From the NCBI GenBank assembly GCA_903960845.1, contig CAJCCF010000572.1, forward strand, positions 1 through 35,598: a stretch of 35,598 bases of DNA, read 5' to 3'. The stretch comes from an uncultured Verrucomicrobiota bacterium (GTDB lineage Bacteria; Verrucomicrobiota; Verrucomicrobiia; Verrucomicrobiales; Verrucomicrobiaceae). Of the stretch, positions 15,634-24,747 are shown one piece after another. The notes under the pieces are model-generated. The model was not told the origin of the DNA. It made no database searches and worked only from the letters and a program-made list of their open reading frames with translations. Positions within the stretch are counted from its first letter, which is position 1; each line of letters opens with the position of its first letter. Both the position numbers and the translations under genes were made by a program.

Positions 15634-18324
15634 ATGCTTCGATTTTTCATCTTCTTTCTCTGTGCCGCTTCCATCCACGCCGCTGACTGGCCGATGTGGC
15701 GACATGATGCAGGCCGCACGGCCTCCACGTCTCAGTCGATGCCGGAAAAACTCGATTTGCTCTGGTCACGCGAGCTGCCGCCGCTGCGCCCGGCTTTCAA
15801 AGAGACACGACTCCAGTTTGATCGCAGCTACGAGCCGGTCGTCGCCGGGAAGCGGCTCATCGTCGGCAGCTCGCGTGAGGATTGCCTCATCGCGTTTGAT
15901 ACCGACACCGGCGCGGAAGTCTGGCGAGCTTTGGCAAACGGCCCTGTGCGATTCGCGCCGGTCATCATCGGTGATCTCGTGCTCTTTGGTTCCGACGATG
16001 GCGTGATGCGCTGCGTGAAGCTCGCGGATGGCTCCGCTGTTTGGTCAAAGCGGGCCGTGCCATCGAATCGCATGCTGCTCGGCAATCAGCGCCTCATTTC
16101 CGTGTGGCCGATTCGTGGCGGTCCCGCCGTCAAAGATGGCCGCGTCTATTTCGCCGCCGGTGTCTGGCCGCTGGAGGGAACGTTCGTCTTCTGCTGGGAT
16201 GCAAAGACGGGCAAACAGATCTGGTGCAACGACCGCTGCTCCTACCTCTATGGCATTCATCCGCATCAAACCGAGGCCATGGGCGGACTCGCGCCGCAGG
16301 GCTACCTGCTCATCGATGGCGATGATCTCGTGGTGCCATGCAGCAACGCCTATCCTGCTCGCCTCGATCTCAAAACCGGTGCGCTCAAAGAGTTCGATCT
16401 TCCCTCCGCAGGCCGTCTCACCGGCGGATGGTTTGCCTCCACTCCCGCCGAACAAGAAGCACTCAAACTCAAACGCCGCGGCCTGCTTTTCGACGATGCC
16501 GTCAACGTGAAGCGTCACGAAGACAAACCCCGCGCTGAAGGCCTCACCGGCATTCAGCGCACGCTTCATGCTGCCGGTCGCGAGGTGAGTTTTGATGCCT
16601 TTGAAGGAGCTCACAGCGTCGTCGTGGCGGATGACAAAGTTTTTGTCGTCACCACCGACGGCATCTTGAAAGCCCACGGCATCGCCAAAGGCGAAGCCAG
16701 GCATTGGAAGCGCGAGATCGTGATCGAGAAGGCGGATGCAGAACTCGCGAAGACCATCATCAAAGCCGCTGGGACGGACCGCGGCTACGTGCTCATGTTA
16801 GGGTCTGACAAACCAGGATTGATCGAGTCCCTGCTAACAAACAGCCATTTTCATCTCATCATTCTCCCGGAGGATGGCGATTCCAGGCGTCGGCTGCTCA
16901 AGGCGGGTCTGTATGGTGAGCGTGCCTCATTGCTGCCCATGGATGCGCTGCTTCCACCCTTCTTCGCCAGCGTCATCCTCGCCCTCGAAGGCGGCCATGA
17001 GTCCTATGTGTCCCATCTCCGTCCTGTCGAAGGCCGGGTCATCGGCCCCGGAGCCAAGCTCATCCATACTCGCGGTCCGCTCACCGGCTCCACCAACTAC
17101 CTCGCTGACTGGAAACCCAGTGAAGATCCGTTCGTGCAGGCACCGCTCGGCGTGTTGTGGTTTGATGATGCGCTGAGCAACTTCAAGCGTGCGCCACAGC
17201 CGAAGATTGTCGATGGCGTCATGATCACGGCGGACAAGGATTGGCTCGATGCCACGAACCGCAAAGGCAAAGTCGATTACAAGCTGCTCGCTCCCGTGTT
17301 CAGCGACATCTACACCGGCCGCGTGCTCGATGAATACGAGGTTCCTGAACTTCGCGCCAAGTTTGGCAGCGTCGATATGCAGAGCATCCAGCCAGCGCAG
17401 TATCGCCCGCCGACTCAGAAGAATGATTGGTCGCCCGATCAACCGAAAGCAGGCATGAGAACCAATCCGCTCACCGGCGAGCAGGAGCCGCGCGTGTTTC
17501 CGAAAAGCTACGGCTGCGATGGCGGATTCGATTATGGCAACATCTTCACTTTCCGCAGCGGCACCGCGGCATTCTACGACAAGAAGGTCGAGAGCGGCAC
17601 CGTCCACATCAGCGGCCCGCGCAGCGGTTGCACGAACAGCATCGTGCCCGCCGGCGGCATCCTGAACGTCCCCTATTTCTACGAAGGCTGCACCTGCAGT
17701 TACCCGCTGCCCATGGCGCTCGCGCTATACTCCATGCCGGAGATCTTTGAGCAATGGGCCACCTGGGGCGCGGTGCCCGCTGCCTCTTTGAACGGCAAGA
17801 TCGAACGCCTCGGCATCAACTTCGGCGCGCCCGGCGACCGCAAGACACGCGATGGCACCCTGTGGCTCGATTACCCGAGCGTCGGCGGTCCCTCGCCTGA
17901 AATCCAGGTGCGCACCGAGCCCGAGAAGCCCGAGTTTTACTACCATCACTCCATCTGGATGAAGGGTGGCCAAGGCTGGCCCTGGGTCGCCGCCAGCGGC
18001 GTCAAAGCCCTGCGTGCCGCCACCATCTCCGGCCTCAAATCCGGCACCTACACCGTCCGCCTAACCTTCGCCTCGCCCAACGAAGACAAGCACATCTTCG
18101 ACATCGCCATTCAAGATAAGCCCACGCTCACCAAGCTCGCCCTGCCCGCCAAGCTGATCGCCACCACCCAAACCATCCCCAACATCCAAGTCACCGACGG
18201 CACTCTCACCTTGAAACTCACCGCCATCGAGGGCGAAACCCTCCTCAGCGGCATCGAGATCATCCGCGAGGGTTTGAAGCTCGGTGATGTGCCGGATGTT
18301 GCGCGGGTGTCGGGGAAGGAATGA
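15634..18324 (+). CDS. Secreted PQQ-like beta-propeller protein with degenerate methyltransferase-like insert
   Basis: An 896-residue exported protein. The signal peptide is MLRFFIFFLCAASIHA, followed directly by DWPMWRHDAGRTAS, the start pattern of PVC PQQ-like propeller proteins. Propeller blades with LIAFDTDTGAEVWR, MRCVKLADGSAVWS and FCWDAKTGKQIWC occupy about residues 20-360. Residues 367-500 interrupt the propeller with an alpha/beta segment (GYVLMLGSDKPGLIESLL), which looks like a decayed Rossmann methyltransferase fold. Blades resume, with SYGC, RSGCTN and CTCSY. The C-terminus (GINFGAPGDRKTRDG to SGIEIIREG) resembles a malectin-like carbohydrate-binding module. It is a paralogue of the gene at 20245-23220. 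Function unknown; a role in handling glycans at the cell surface is inferred. Confidence 0.87.
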   Translation: MLRFFIFFLCAASIHAADWPMWRHDAGRTASTSQSMPEKLDLLWSRELPPLRPAFKETRLQFDRSYEPVVAGKRLIVGSSREDCLIAFDTDTGAEVWRALANGPVRFAPVIIGDLVLFGSDDGVMRCVKLADGSAVWSKRAVPSNRMLLGNQRLISVWPIRGGPAVKDGRVYFAAGVWPLEGTFVFCWDAKTGKQIWCNDRCSYLYGIHPHQTEAMGGLAPQGYLLIDGDDLVVPCSNAYPARLDLKTGALKEFDLPSAGRLTGGWFASTPAEQEALKLKRRGLLFDDAVNVKRHEDKPRAEGLTGIQRTLHAAGREVSFDAFEGAHSVVVADDKVFVVTTDGILKAHGIAKGEARHWKREIVIEKADAELAKTIIKAAGTDRGYVLMLGSDKPGLIESLLTNSHFHLIILPEDGDSRRRLLKAGLYGERASLLPMDALLPPFFASVILALEGGHESYVSHLRPVEGRVIGPGAKLIHTRGPLTGSTNYLADWKPSEDPFVQAPLGVLWFDDALSNFKRAPQPKIVDGVMITADKDWLDATNRKGKVDYKLLAPVFSDIYTGRVLDEYEVPELRAKFGSVDMQSIQPAQYRPPTQKNDWSPDQPKAGMRTNPLTGEQEPRVFPKSYGCDGGFDYGNIFTFRSGTAAFYDKKVESGTVHISGPRSGCTNSIVPAGGILNVPYFYEGCTCSYPLPMALALYSMPEIFEQWATWGAVPAASLNGKIERLGINFGAPGDRKTRDGTLWLDYPSVGGPSPEIQVRTEPEKPEFYYHHSIWMKGGQGWPWVAASGVKALRAATISGLKSGTYTVRLTFASPNEDKHIFDIAIQDKPTLTKLALPAKLIATTQTIPNIQVTDGTLTLKLTAIEGETLLSGIEIIREGLKLGDVPDVARVSGKE

Positions 18325-18391
18325 TTGCTTGTAGAAGCCTTCACAAAAGCTGGATCAGTGGCAAAGCAAAAGTCGCAAAAGAGTATTAGCC

Positions 18392-19699
18392 CTATGACCC
18401 ATTGGGGATTTCGAGTCTGAAACTGTTCTGAATCTGGGGCACCCAGTTATCCGTCACCTGGGCATGCGTCGCAAAATCCTGCCAACGCAGAACGGCGGAA
18501 CGCACTTCTTCAATGATCGCAGTGGCGCGTCCGCGCTTCATCCGCGCGCTCTTTTCGCAAGCTCGGAAATCAGACAACGTAAATCCGTCACGCTTACCAT
18601 TCATTGTCATCTGATGTTTAGCTGTCCATTCACCATTCGGATTGTGACTGTATGTCATATCAAAAGCAGGCGAGAGACTCCAGTGTCCGGCTTTGTTCAT
18701 TAAGAAAGCAATATTCTTCACATGATCATCTTGGTTGCGAGCGATGATATTGAAGGTCATGCGGCGAAATTGCTCTTCGACAGTTTCCATAGGCAGGTCG
18801 AGCTGATGTATAATTAGCAGTGCCTGCTCGTAGGCGTGCGCGCCTGCTTGATTGAAATCAAGATGTGCCATCGCACCGAGTGATTGCATGTGGAGCTTCT
18901 TGCCTCCGGACTGACGATCAAATCGACGTGTCATGAAATGTCTCCGTCCATTTTCTTCGAGAAGTCGGCATTCGCTCATCTGTATGCCTGCGGCCTTTGC
19001 CATCAGGGAATATGCATATTCAATGGCACAGAAACCTTTGGAATCATCGAGCTCCTTATCCTTGTTTCCGGCTACACCATCGAATTTCAGAAGCCAGTAT
19101 TCAAAGCCGTCACCTGCGGTTATTTGGCCTGAGCGGACCTCGTTGGTGTCGCGATTCCAGGCAATGACTGCCTTCGCGCGCGCGCCGCCAGCTGAGGTGC
19201 CTACCCGCAAAATGTCATTGAGCGCGTGTTCACGTTTGGCATCGGCAAAATTGCCTTTCAATTCAGCGCGATTTTGAAGCACTTCCGAAGCCAAGTGAAC
19301 CAACGAGTCGACCTCGATTTTCTTCGCCTTGCGTGGCTTCGGCCCAAGCACGGGCGCAAATTCAAGTGCTCCCATGCCTCGTGTGCCAGTGTAGCAAAGT
19401 CGCTCCACTGCATTAAAGCTCTCTGGTGTTCGCCCTTGCGTGGCTAACCATGCATTGATGAGTGCATTGCCGAACTTATCGGGCAACGAATCCGCGAGCA
19501 GTCCCGGCAGGTCGTGAAATGTACCGGGTGCGAGTTCTGGGAAGCTGTAAACCTTCTTAGCCAAAGGCATCATCAGAGGGGAAATCTCGATACCACTGCG
19601 AACAAAGTCAGGGTCATACTGAAACTCGGCCCCTTCACGCCGCTCATCCAACGCGACAGCGCCAATGGTTCGCCCCCAAAGCTGCACTTCCGCAATCAT
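18392..19699 (-). CDS. hipA: HipA-type serine/threonine kinase toxin
   Basis: A 435-residue kinase of the HipA family, in which E. coli HipA inactivates glutamyl-tRNA synthetase by phosphorylation and induces dormancy. The N-terminal part is YDPDFVRSGIEISPLMMPL with FHDLPGLLADSLPDKFGNAL. The kinase part shows the glycine-rich loop GTSAGGARAKAVIAWN, YWLLKFDG, MTRRFDRQSGGKKLHMQSL, the catalytic RNQDDHVKNIAFL and the metal-binding SPAFDMTYS. All key elements look intact, so the toxin may be active. Its start overlaps the hipB stop by ATGA. Parts of the gene are about 49% G+C by hand count, lower than most neighbours, which fits recent transfer. Confidence 0.93.
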   Translation of the reverse strand: MIAEVQLWGRTIGAVALDERREGAEFQYDPDFVRSGIEISPLMMPLAKKVYSFPELAPGTFHDLPGLLADSLPDKFGNALINAWLATQGRTPESFNAVERLCYTGTRGMGALEFAPVLGPKPRKAKKIEVDSLVHLASEVLQNRAELKGNFADAKREHALNDILRVGTSAGGARAKAVIAWNRDTNEVRSGQITAGDGFEYWLLKFDGVAGNKDKELDDSKGFCAIEYAYSLMAKAAGIQMSECRLLEENGRRHFMTRRFDRQSGGKKLHMQSLGAMAHLDFNQAGAHAYEQALLIIHQLDLPMETVEEQFRRMTFNIIARNQDDHVKNIAFLMNKAGHWSLSPAFDMTYSHNPNGEWTAKHQMTMNGKRDGFTLSDFRACEKSARMKRGRATAIIEEVRSAVLRWQDFATHAQVTDNWVPQIQNSFRLEIPNGS

Positions 19700-20049
19700 G
19701 AATCATCCCCCCATTGCCAGTTTCTTGGTTTTGCATCCATGTTCTTTTTTGCGGATGCCCGCCGCCTTCGTTTCCCATGCATTCTCAATTGCTCCATGGG
19801 GCCTGGTGTGGCTTCTGGCACAAGCAGGTCTAGCCGCTCAAGCAAGCCAAGGGCTCTTAAAATTCGCACGAACCCTGCAAGATTTGCTGTCACTTCTCCC
19901 GCCTCTAACCTCTCGACGCGGCGTTTTGCCACTCTCGCCAGCCGTGCTAGCTTTTCTTGGCTCCACTCATGGTCCAAGCGAACATTGGCCAACCGTTCGC
20001 CAAAGCTTTTCAAGAATGCTTCGTCAGTGAGTTTTGTCGGTGACGTCAT
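19696..20049 (-). CDS. hipB: HipB-type antitoxin and repressor (XRE family)
   Basis: A 117-residue DNA-binding protein. The helix-turn-helix spans about residues 15-65 (FGERLANVRLDHEWSQEKLA, RVAKRRVERLEAGEV, FVRILRALGLLERLD). A basic C-terminal tail (KRRRRASAKKN) follows, longer than in minimal HipB proteins. It would neutralise HipA and repress the operon through the four palindromes upstream. The first operator starts at the ATG itself, so repression could also act on ribosome access. Stop and hipA start overlap as ATGA. Confidence 0.92.
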   Translation of the reverse strand: MTSPTKLTDEAFLKSFGERLANVRLDHEWSQEKLARLARVAKRRVERLEAGEVTANLAGFVRILRALGLLERLDLLVPEATPGPMEQLRMHGKRRRRASAKKNMDAKPRNWQWGDDS

Positions 20050-20072
20050 AATTCGCCATTAATGGCGAATTA
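20049..20072. promoter_or_regulatory. hipBA operator O1 (perfect palindrome overlapping the hipB start)
   Basis: Core ATTCGCCATTAATGGCGAAT at 20051-20070, with matching flanks that make the whole 24 bases a perfect palindrome. It overlaps the ribosome-binding region and first base of hipB, so HipB binding here should block expression. Confidence 0.85.
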
Positions 20073-20087
20073 TTACATTAATGTCAA
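20059..20087 (-). promoter_or_regulatory. Candidate hipBA promoter
   Basis: On the minus strand a consensus -35 TTGACA lies at 20087-20082, between O2 and O1. After 17 bases comes a weak -10 candidate, CATTAA (20064-20059), inside O1. If used, the transcript would be nearly leaderless. The -10 match is poor, so the true promoter may lie further upstream among the operators. Confidence 0.35.
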
Positions 20088-20090
20088 TTT

Positions 20091-20110
20091 ATTCGCCATA
20101 TTTGGCGAAT
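20091..20110. promoter_or_regulatory. hipBA operator O2
   Basis: ATTCGCCATATTTGGCGAAT: the two 8-base half sites are perfect, with a 4-base centre. Its centre is 40 bases from that of O1. Confidence 0.82.
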
Positions 20111-20126
20111 AATAAAAATATTAGCT

Positions 20127-20146
20127 ATTCGCCATTTAAGGCGAAT
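20127..20146. promoter_or_regulatory. hipBA operator O3
   Basis: ATTCGCCATTTAAGGCGAAT: 7-base half sites ATTCGCC / GGCGAAT are perfect and the centre is AT-rich. Its centre is 36 bases from that of O2. Confidence 0.82.
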
Positions 20147-20166
20147 TAAGCGATAAAATGACACAA

Positions 20167-20186
20167 ATTCGCCAAAAATGGCGAAT
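20167..20186. promoter_or_regulatory. hipBA operator O4 (distal)
   Basis: ATTCGCCAAAAATGGCGAAT: perfect 8-base half sites. Its centre is 40 bases from that of O3. A further small perfect hairpin, AGGTAA-CAA-TTACCT, follows at 20188-20202, between the operator array and the end of the upstream gene. Confidence 0.82.
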
Positions 20187-20244
20187 TAGGTAACAATTAC
20201 CTCTCAAGCTTTAAGTGAAAACGAATGAAGAAAACGCCAAATCA

Positions 20245-23220
20245 TCACTCCCCCTGAAGTGCAAACCAGGCCCGCATCTGGTAGCTGCAATGGCATTTGG
20301 AAGAGCCATCGGGCACGAGGACGAGGCCGGAGGCGGGGATGGCGTTGATCCAGCAACTGGGGCGGATGCCGCCGTAGTTTTCGGTGCCGGCGCTGCGGGT
20401 GAGATCGACGTAACCGAGCGTGGCGCTGCGGAAGAGCATGAGGTTCTTGCTGGCGGCGATCTGGCCGCAGCCATAGGAGCGCTTCAGCTCGAACTCGACG
20501 GGCGATCCGGTTTTGAGATCCCATGCACCGCCTTGAGAATAGATAGTCGAGTCGTTGATGAGCGGGCGGGTTTGATACTTGCCGTCCTGATCCCACAAAC
20601 GCTTGCCGGTGGCGATGTCAAAGCCGGCGAGGCGTCCGCCGACTTCGGAGGGCAGTTCGAAGAAGTTATGCCGCACGGCTTTGTAGTTCATGAGCAGCAC
20701 GCCGTGCTTCGCGCTGACGGCGACCTGTGTGCCCCAGATGTCGTCTTTGTTTTCCCAGATGACTTTGCCGGTGGCGGAGTCGAGCGCGATCAAGGTGCCT
20801 GCGGGCACCTGGCTGTGCGTGAGCTTCGGCGCGGATTTGCCTTCGCGTTTGGGATTGGTCACGCGATCCGCTTCGACGATGGGGCGGTCGATCAAATAGA
20901 CGCGCTCTCCAGCGATGGCGACGCTGTTGTGGCGGATGGAGCCCTTGGGTTCGTGTTTCCATTTCATCGCGCCAGTGGCGGGGTCCATGGCGAAGAGCAG
21001 CACGGACTCGGTGCGCAGATTGGTGAGTTGGTAGCGCGGGCTGACGTTGTGCGCGGCGTTTTCGACGGAGCCAAAAAGCAGGCCATTTTCAAAGGCGAGG
21101 TAGCCCCAGTTGCGGTTCGCTGCATCGGCAGCGACGGGCGTGGCGAATTCACGCACGAGCTTGCCGGTGGCGAGGTCGATGCGCAGGCAGCGCGAACCGC
21201 TTTTGACATAAACAGAGTCGCCACCAATGCAGAACGGCCCGCCGGTGTCGCCGATGCCGACATCGTGATGAATGCCGTCGAAGTCGATGAGCAGGTTCTT
21301 CACGTCGAACTCCCACAGCTTGCGCCCGTTGTAGGCGTCGAGGCAGCAGAGGCCATGCACGCCGCTGGTGACCATGTAACCCTGCGAAATGAGCGGCGCG
21401 GGGCCTTGCCCATGACGGTTCGCGACCTCGAACTCGACATCGCGGAACCAAAACATGGAGAGCTTGCCCTTCACGATTTCATCATCCGAGCAGAGTGTGT
21501 TCGCGGCGCTGCCGTTTTGATGAGTCCAGCTTCCAGCGCCGGTTGGCGCGGTGGCTTTTTCAAGGCGCAGGCCATCGCGATGACAAATGAGTCCGCTGTA
21601 GGGCCGGCGCAGACGTTCCATCTCCTTTTGAATCGCTGGCGTGACCTGCTTCGGCGCGATGACGAGATTGGCGAACTGCTTGGGATAGTTCGTGGCATCG
21701 AGCGAACCGACCTGCACGGACACGCGAGTGCCGTAGAGGCCTGCACTGGCATTCCGATGCCGCGCGGCCTGGACGATGGCTTCATCCGTCTCCATCGAGA
21801 TGATCTGCAAATCGGACTGGCGCGCCAAAGCGAGCGCGAAGTCGGCGTGACCGGCTCCGAGCACCACGGCATAACCTTCTTTGATTTTCGAGGCATCAAG
21901 GATGGCTTTCGCTTCCGCCATCACGGCGGCATCGAGCGGCTTTTCTTCGGCAATGGGTGCGCGAACGGGTAGTGGAGCAGGGCTGCCATCAAAGAGATAG
22001 ACGATGCCTTTGTCCGTGGTGGCGACGACGCGGCCATTGCCAGCCGCGAGGCCGAGCACGCGACCCTCGACTTTTTGCTTCCACCATTCCGTGCGCTGGC
22101 CGTTGTAGTCGATGGCGCTGATCTGGCTGTCGTAGCCGATCACGGCCTCGCTGCCGGTGATGATGAATTCGAGCACTTCTTTTTCGAGCGGCACGAGTTT
22201 GTCCTGAACCAAAGAGCGGGCTTTGGTGGTGACACCTTTGCGGTCGATCTTTTCCACTTCCTTCCAGCGATAGATCGCCAGCGAGCGGCCTTCCGCGCGC
22301 ACCACGCCGCCGGGAGTCGCCACCGCCGAGCCCATGCCAAGCTGTGAGGTCATGTCGCCCGTCGTTACATCGAACAGGCAGCCTGCATTGAGGAAGCTCG
22401 ACTCTGTGAGCACGGCGCGCGTGCCGCCGCGCTGCTGGTTCTTTTGCAGATGGTAATAGCGCAGTTTGCCATCGCCACGCTCGAACACCGCCGGCACCGC
22501 GCGGCCTGTGGGCACGATCAACGAGGTGTCCGTGGCCAGCAGATAACCCTGCGGCGCCACGCCGCTCACGGCTTCAGCACCGCCATGCGGCTGCGCCATG
22601 AACAGGCCGCCCGACTCGCTGTTCTGCCACAGGGGTTTGCCCGTGGCGGCATCGAGCGCGTGGAGAAAGACGCCGTCACTCGGCCAGATGCCGCCGCTGT
22701 AATACACTTGGTTATCCAAAACCACCGGGCCGCCGCGCGCCGGCCAGTGTGAGATCATGCGCTCATTGCCCATCACCTGCTGCGGGCCGGGTCCGCCACG
22801 GTGTTTCCAGAGCACTGTTCCATCGGCCAAAGACAGCGCGTAAAGGAAGCCGTCATCGCTCGCCACAAACACGCGATCCTTCCACGCTGCGGGGGCAAAG
22901 CGCACCGGTCCACTGGTGAAGAAACGCCAGCGAATGCGCCCCGTCATGGCATCCAGCGCATACACCTGGTCATCTGCCGAACTGCCAAACAGCACGAGAT
23001 CGCCCACGATGACCGGTTGGAACGCCAGGTCATACTCCATGCGCTCCGAAGTCGGCCAGGCGGGCCGCGGAGCTGCGGGCAGGCGAAACTCCCAGCGTTG
23101 GCGAAGTTGGTTAGGGATGGTTTCCCCGGTGTAACCGCTGCGTGCGGCATCGCCACGATAGGTCGGCCAGTCGGCGGCCAGGGTGGATGAAGCGAGAAGG
23201 CAGAGGAGAAGCGTGCGCAT
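20245..23220 (-). CDS. Secreted PQQ-like beta-propeller protein with embedded methyltransferase-like domain
   Basis: A 991-residue exported protein and paralogue of the gene at 15634-18324. The signal peptide MRTLLLCLLASSTLA leads into DWPTYRGDAARSGYTG. The ATG at 23220 was chosen by alignment with the paralogue's signal; an ATG at 23241 and a GTG at 23247 are alternatives. Blades such as VYALDAMTGRIRW, LYALSLADGTVLW and LHALDAATGKPLW form propeller one. Near residues 425-570 an alpha/beta domain has class I methyltransferase-like motifs: GYAVVLGAGHADFALALA, LQIISMETDEAIVQAAR and VQVGSLDATNYPKQFANLVI. Propeller two follows (LCCLDAYNGRKLWEF, LIALDSATGKVIWEN), ending with SYGC, PSCWIN and CHCSY. 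It sits 39 bases after a sulfatase on the same strand, probably one operon. Confidence 0.88.
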   Translation of the reverse strand: MRTLLLCLLASSTLAADWPTYRGDAARSGYTGETIPNQLRQRWEFRLPAAPRPAWPTSERMEYDLAFQPVIVGDLVLFGSSADDQVYALDAMTGRIRWRFFTSGPVRFAPAAWKDRVFVASDDGFLYALSLADGTVLWKHRGGPGPQQVMGNERMISHWPARGGPVVLDNQVYYSGGIWPSDGVFLHALDAATGKPLWQNSESGGLFMAQPHGGAEAVSGVAPQGYLLATDTSLIVPTGRAVPAVFERGDGKLRYYHLQKNQQRGGTRAVLTESSFLNAGCLFDVTTGDMTSQLGMGSAVATPGGVVRAEGRSLAIYRWKEVEKIDRKGVTTKARSLVQDKLVPLEKEVLEFIITGSEAVIGYDSQISAIDYNGQRTEWWKQKVEGRVLGLAAGNGRVVATTDKGIVYLFDGSPAPLPVRAPIAEEKPLDAAVMAEAKAILDASKIKEGYAVVLGAGHADFALALARQSDLQIISMETDEAIVQAARHRNASAGLYGTRVSVQVGSLDATNYPKQFANLVIAPKQVTPAIQKEMERLRRPYSGLICHRDGLRLEKATAPTGAGSWTHQNGSAANTLCSDDEIVKGKLSMFWFRDVEFEVANRHGQGPAPLISQGYMVTSGVHGLCCLDAYNGRKLWEFDVKNLLIDFDGIHHDVGIGDTGGPFCIGGDSVYVKSGSRCLRIDLATGKLVREFATPVAADAANRNWGYLAFENGLLFGSVENAAHNVSPRYQLTNLRTESVLLFAMDPATGAMKWKHEPKGSIRHNSVAIAGERVYLIDRPIVEADRVTNPKREGKSAPKLTHSQVPAGTLIALDSATGKVIWENKDDIWGTQVAVSAKHGVLLMNYKAVRHNFFELPSEVGGRLAGFDIATGKRLWDQDGKYQTRPLINDSTIYSQGGAWDLKTGSPVEFELKRSYGCGQIAASKNLMLFRSATLGYVDLTRSAGTENYGGIRPSCWINAIPASGLVLVPDGSSKCHCSYQMRAWFALQGE

Positions 23221-23259
23221 GGAAGGAGACAAACGGGCCATGAACACGGGTTCTTCGGC

Positions 23260-24657
23260 TCAGTAATCCCGGAACGGGCCGCGTGGTTCAGCCGCGTCCA
23301 TCTCCTTGCGCCAGGCGCTGAATTTTTGCTGCATCATTCTGGCGATGTTTGGCTTCTCTTTGGAGAGGTCGCGTGTTTCGCCGGGATCGGTGCTGAGGTC
23401 ATAGAGACCATGGCCCTTGGCCGATTCCAGCCACTTCCAGTTTTGATGGCGCGCGGCCTTGTCGCTGCGGCGCTGCCAGAACATTTCGGTGCGCGGTGAC
23501 TTCACTTCGCCGAGCAGGACGGGCATCATGTCGAATCCATCAAACTTCACGCCTTCGGGCGCTTTGGCGTCCGTGGCGGCGAGCAGGGTGGGCACGAGTT
23601 CGAGGCTGGTCAGGAACTCGTCGCTGACCTTGCCAGCGGGCAGTTTGCCGGGCCAGCGGGCGATGAATGGCACCCGCAGTCCACCTTCCCACATCGTGCT
23701 CTTGCCGCCTTTCAGCGGCGCATTGCCGCCATTGCCGCTGCCGCCGTTGTCGGACATGAAAAGGATGAGCGTGTTGTTGGTTTGACCTGCTTTTTCGACC
23801 GACTCCATCACCGCGCCGATGACTTCATCCATGCAGGTCACGGCACCGCAGTAGCGGGCGAGTTTTTCATCCGCCACCTTGCCGCGATACATGGCCGTGT
23901 ACTTCTCGGGTGCCTGCACGCCTTCGGCGACTTTCTTCACGCCTTCGGTTGTGCCTTCACCAAATGAAGATGCGCCATGTGGGGCATTGAAGGCGAGGTA
24001 GAGAAAGAGCGGTTTGCGACCCAGATGCTCGTTCATGAAGTGGAGCGACTCGCGGCGGAACACGTCGGTCACGTAGGTTCCCTTGTCCTCCTGCGTGCGT
24101 TCGTTCCCGCGAAACATGGACGGCACGCCGTAGCGTTCGTGGGTGTAGTAATCGATGCCGTTATTGCCGTGGCCGTAAAAGAAATCAAAGCCGCGCTGGA
24201 GCGGCAGGTAGCGCCGCGCCTGTCCCATGTCCCACTTGCCGACGCAGCCGGTGGCATAGCCCGCTTTTTTCAGCATGTCGCCGATCGTCACCTCGCGCGG
24301 ATCGAGGCCGAGCGTCATCTCGGGTGACACGGCGTAGTCATCGCTGGTGTAGCGATGCCCGAAGTTCACCATGTCATTGCGCACCATGTCGTAGAGTCCG
24401 TTGCGCTGCGGGTAACGCCCTGTCAGCACGCTGCCGCGCGAGGGGGTGCAGGCGGGCCAGGTGACATAAAAGCTCGTGCCGCGCACGCCTTCGGCGGCGA
24501 GCCGGTCCAGATTTGGTGTGATCAGTGGTTTGGTGCCGATGCAGCCGAGATCCGGGTAGCCCTGGTCATCGCTGATGATCAGGATGACATTGGGTGCCGC
24601 GGCCAGTGGCAGGAGAGTCAGGACAAAGGCGGAAGCGAGGATGAGGCAGGCACGCAT
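23260..24657 (-). CDS. Secreted sulfatase
   Basis: A 465-residue exported arylsulfatase-family enzyme. The signal peptide is MRACLILASAFVLTLLPLAA. Metal ligands appear in ILIISDDQGYPDLG and LFMSDNGGSG. The activation motif CTPSRGSVLTG has the formylglycine precursor at Cys70. Further landmarks are CVGKWDMGQ, KGGKSTMWEGGLRVPFIARW and the C-terminal YDLSTDPGETRDLS typical of secreted PVC sulfatases. It removes sulfate groups from a carbohydrate, substrate unknown. It is the first gene of a probable operon with the PQQ-like protein and is divergent from the ParA-like gene. Confidence 0.95.
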   Translation of the reverse strand: MRACLILASAFVLTLLPLAAAPNVILIISDDQGYPDLGCIGTKPLITPNLDRLAAEGVRGTSFYVTWPACTPSRGSVLTGRYPQRNGLYDMVRNDMVNFGHRYTSDDYAVSPEMTLGLDPREVTIGDMLKKAGYATGCVGKWDMGQARRYLPLQRGFDFFYGHGNNGIDYYTHERYGVPSMFRGNERTQEDKGTYVTDVFRRESLHFMNEHLGRKPLFLYLAFNAPHGASSFGEGTTEGVKKVAEGVQAPEKYTAMYRGKVADEKLARYCGAVTCMDEVIGAVMESVEKAGQTNNTLILFMSDNGGSGNGGNAPLKGGKSTMWEGGLRVPFIARWPGKLPAGKVSDEFLTSLELVPTLLAATDAKAPEGVKFDGFDMMPVLLGEVKSPRTEMFWQRRSDKAARHQNWKWLESAKGHGLYDLSTDPGETRDLSKEKPNIARMMQQKFSAWRKEMDAAEPRGPFRDY

Positions 24658-24747
24658 GGTTCATCCCAACGACGCATGGCGGTCGCATCTCGCACCCGGC
24701 TGCGCGCCATCCTTGCTAGTTGGCAAAGGCAACCTAACATCCGCGCC

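Noticed and set aside
20215-21972. Plus-strand open frame of 585 codons
   Set aside because: It lies opposite the PQQ-like gene and its protein is a low-complexity Gly/Ala/Asp/Val-rich shadow with no domain; the minus-strand protein has clear motifs.
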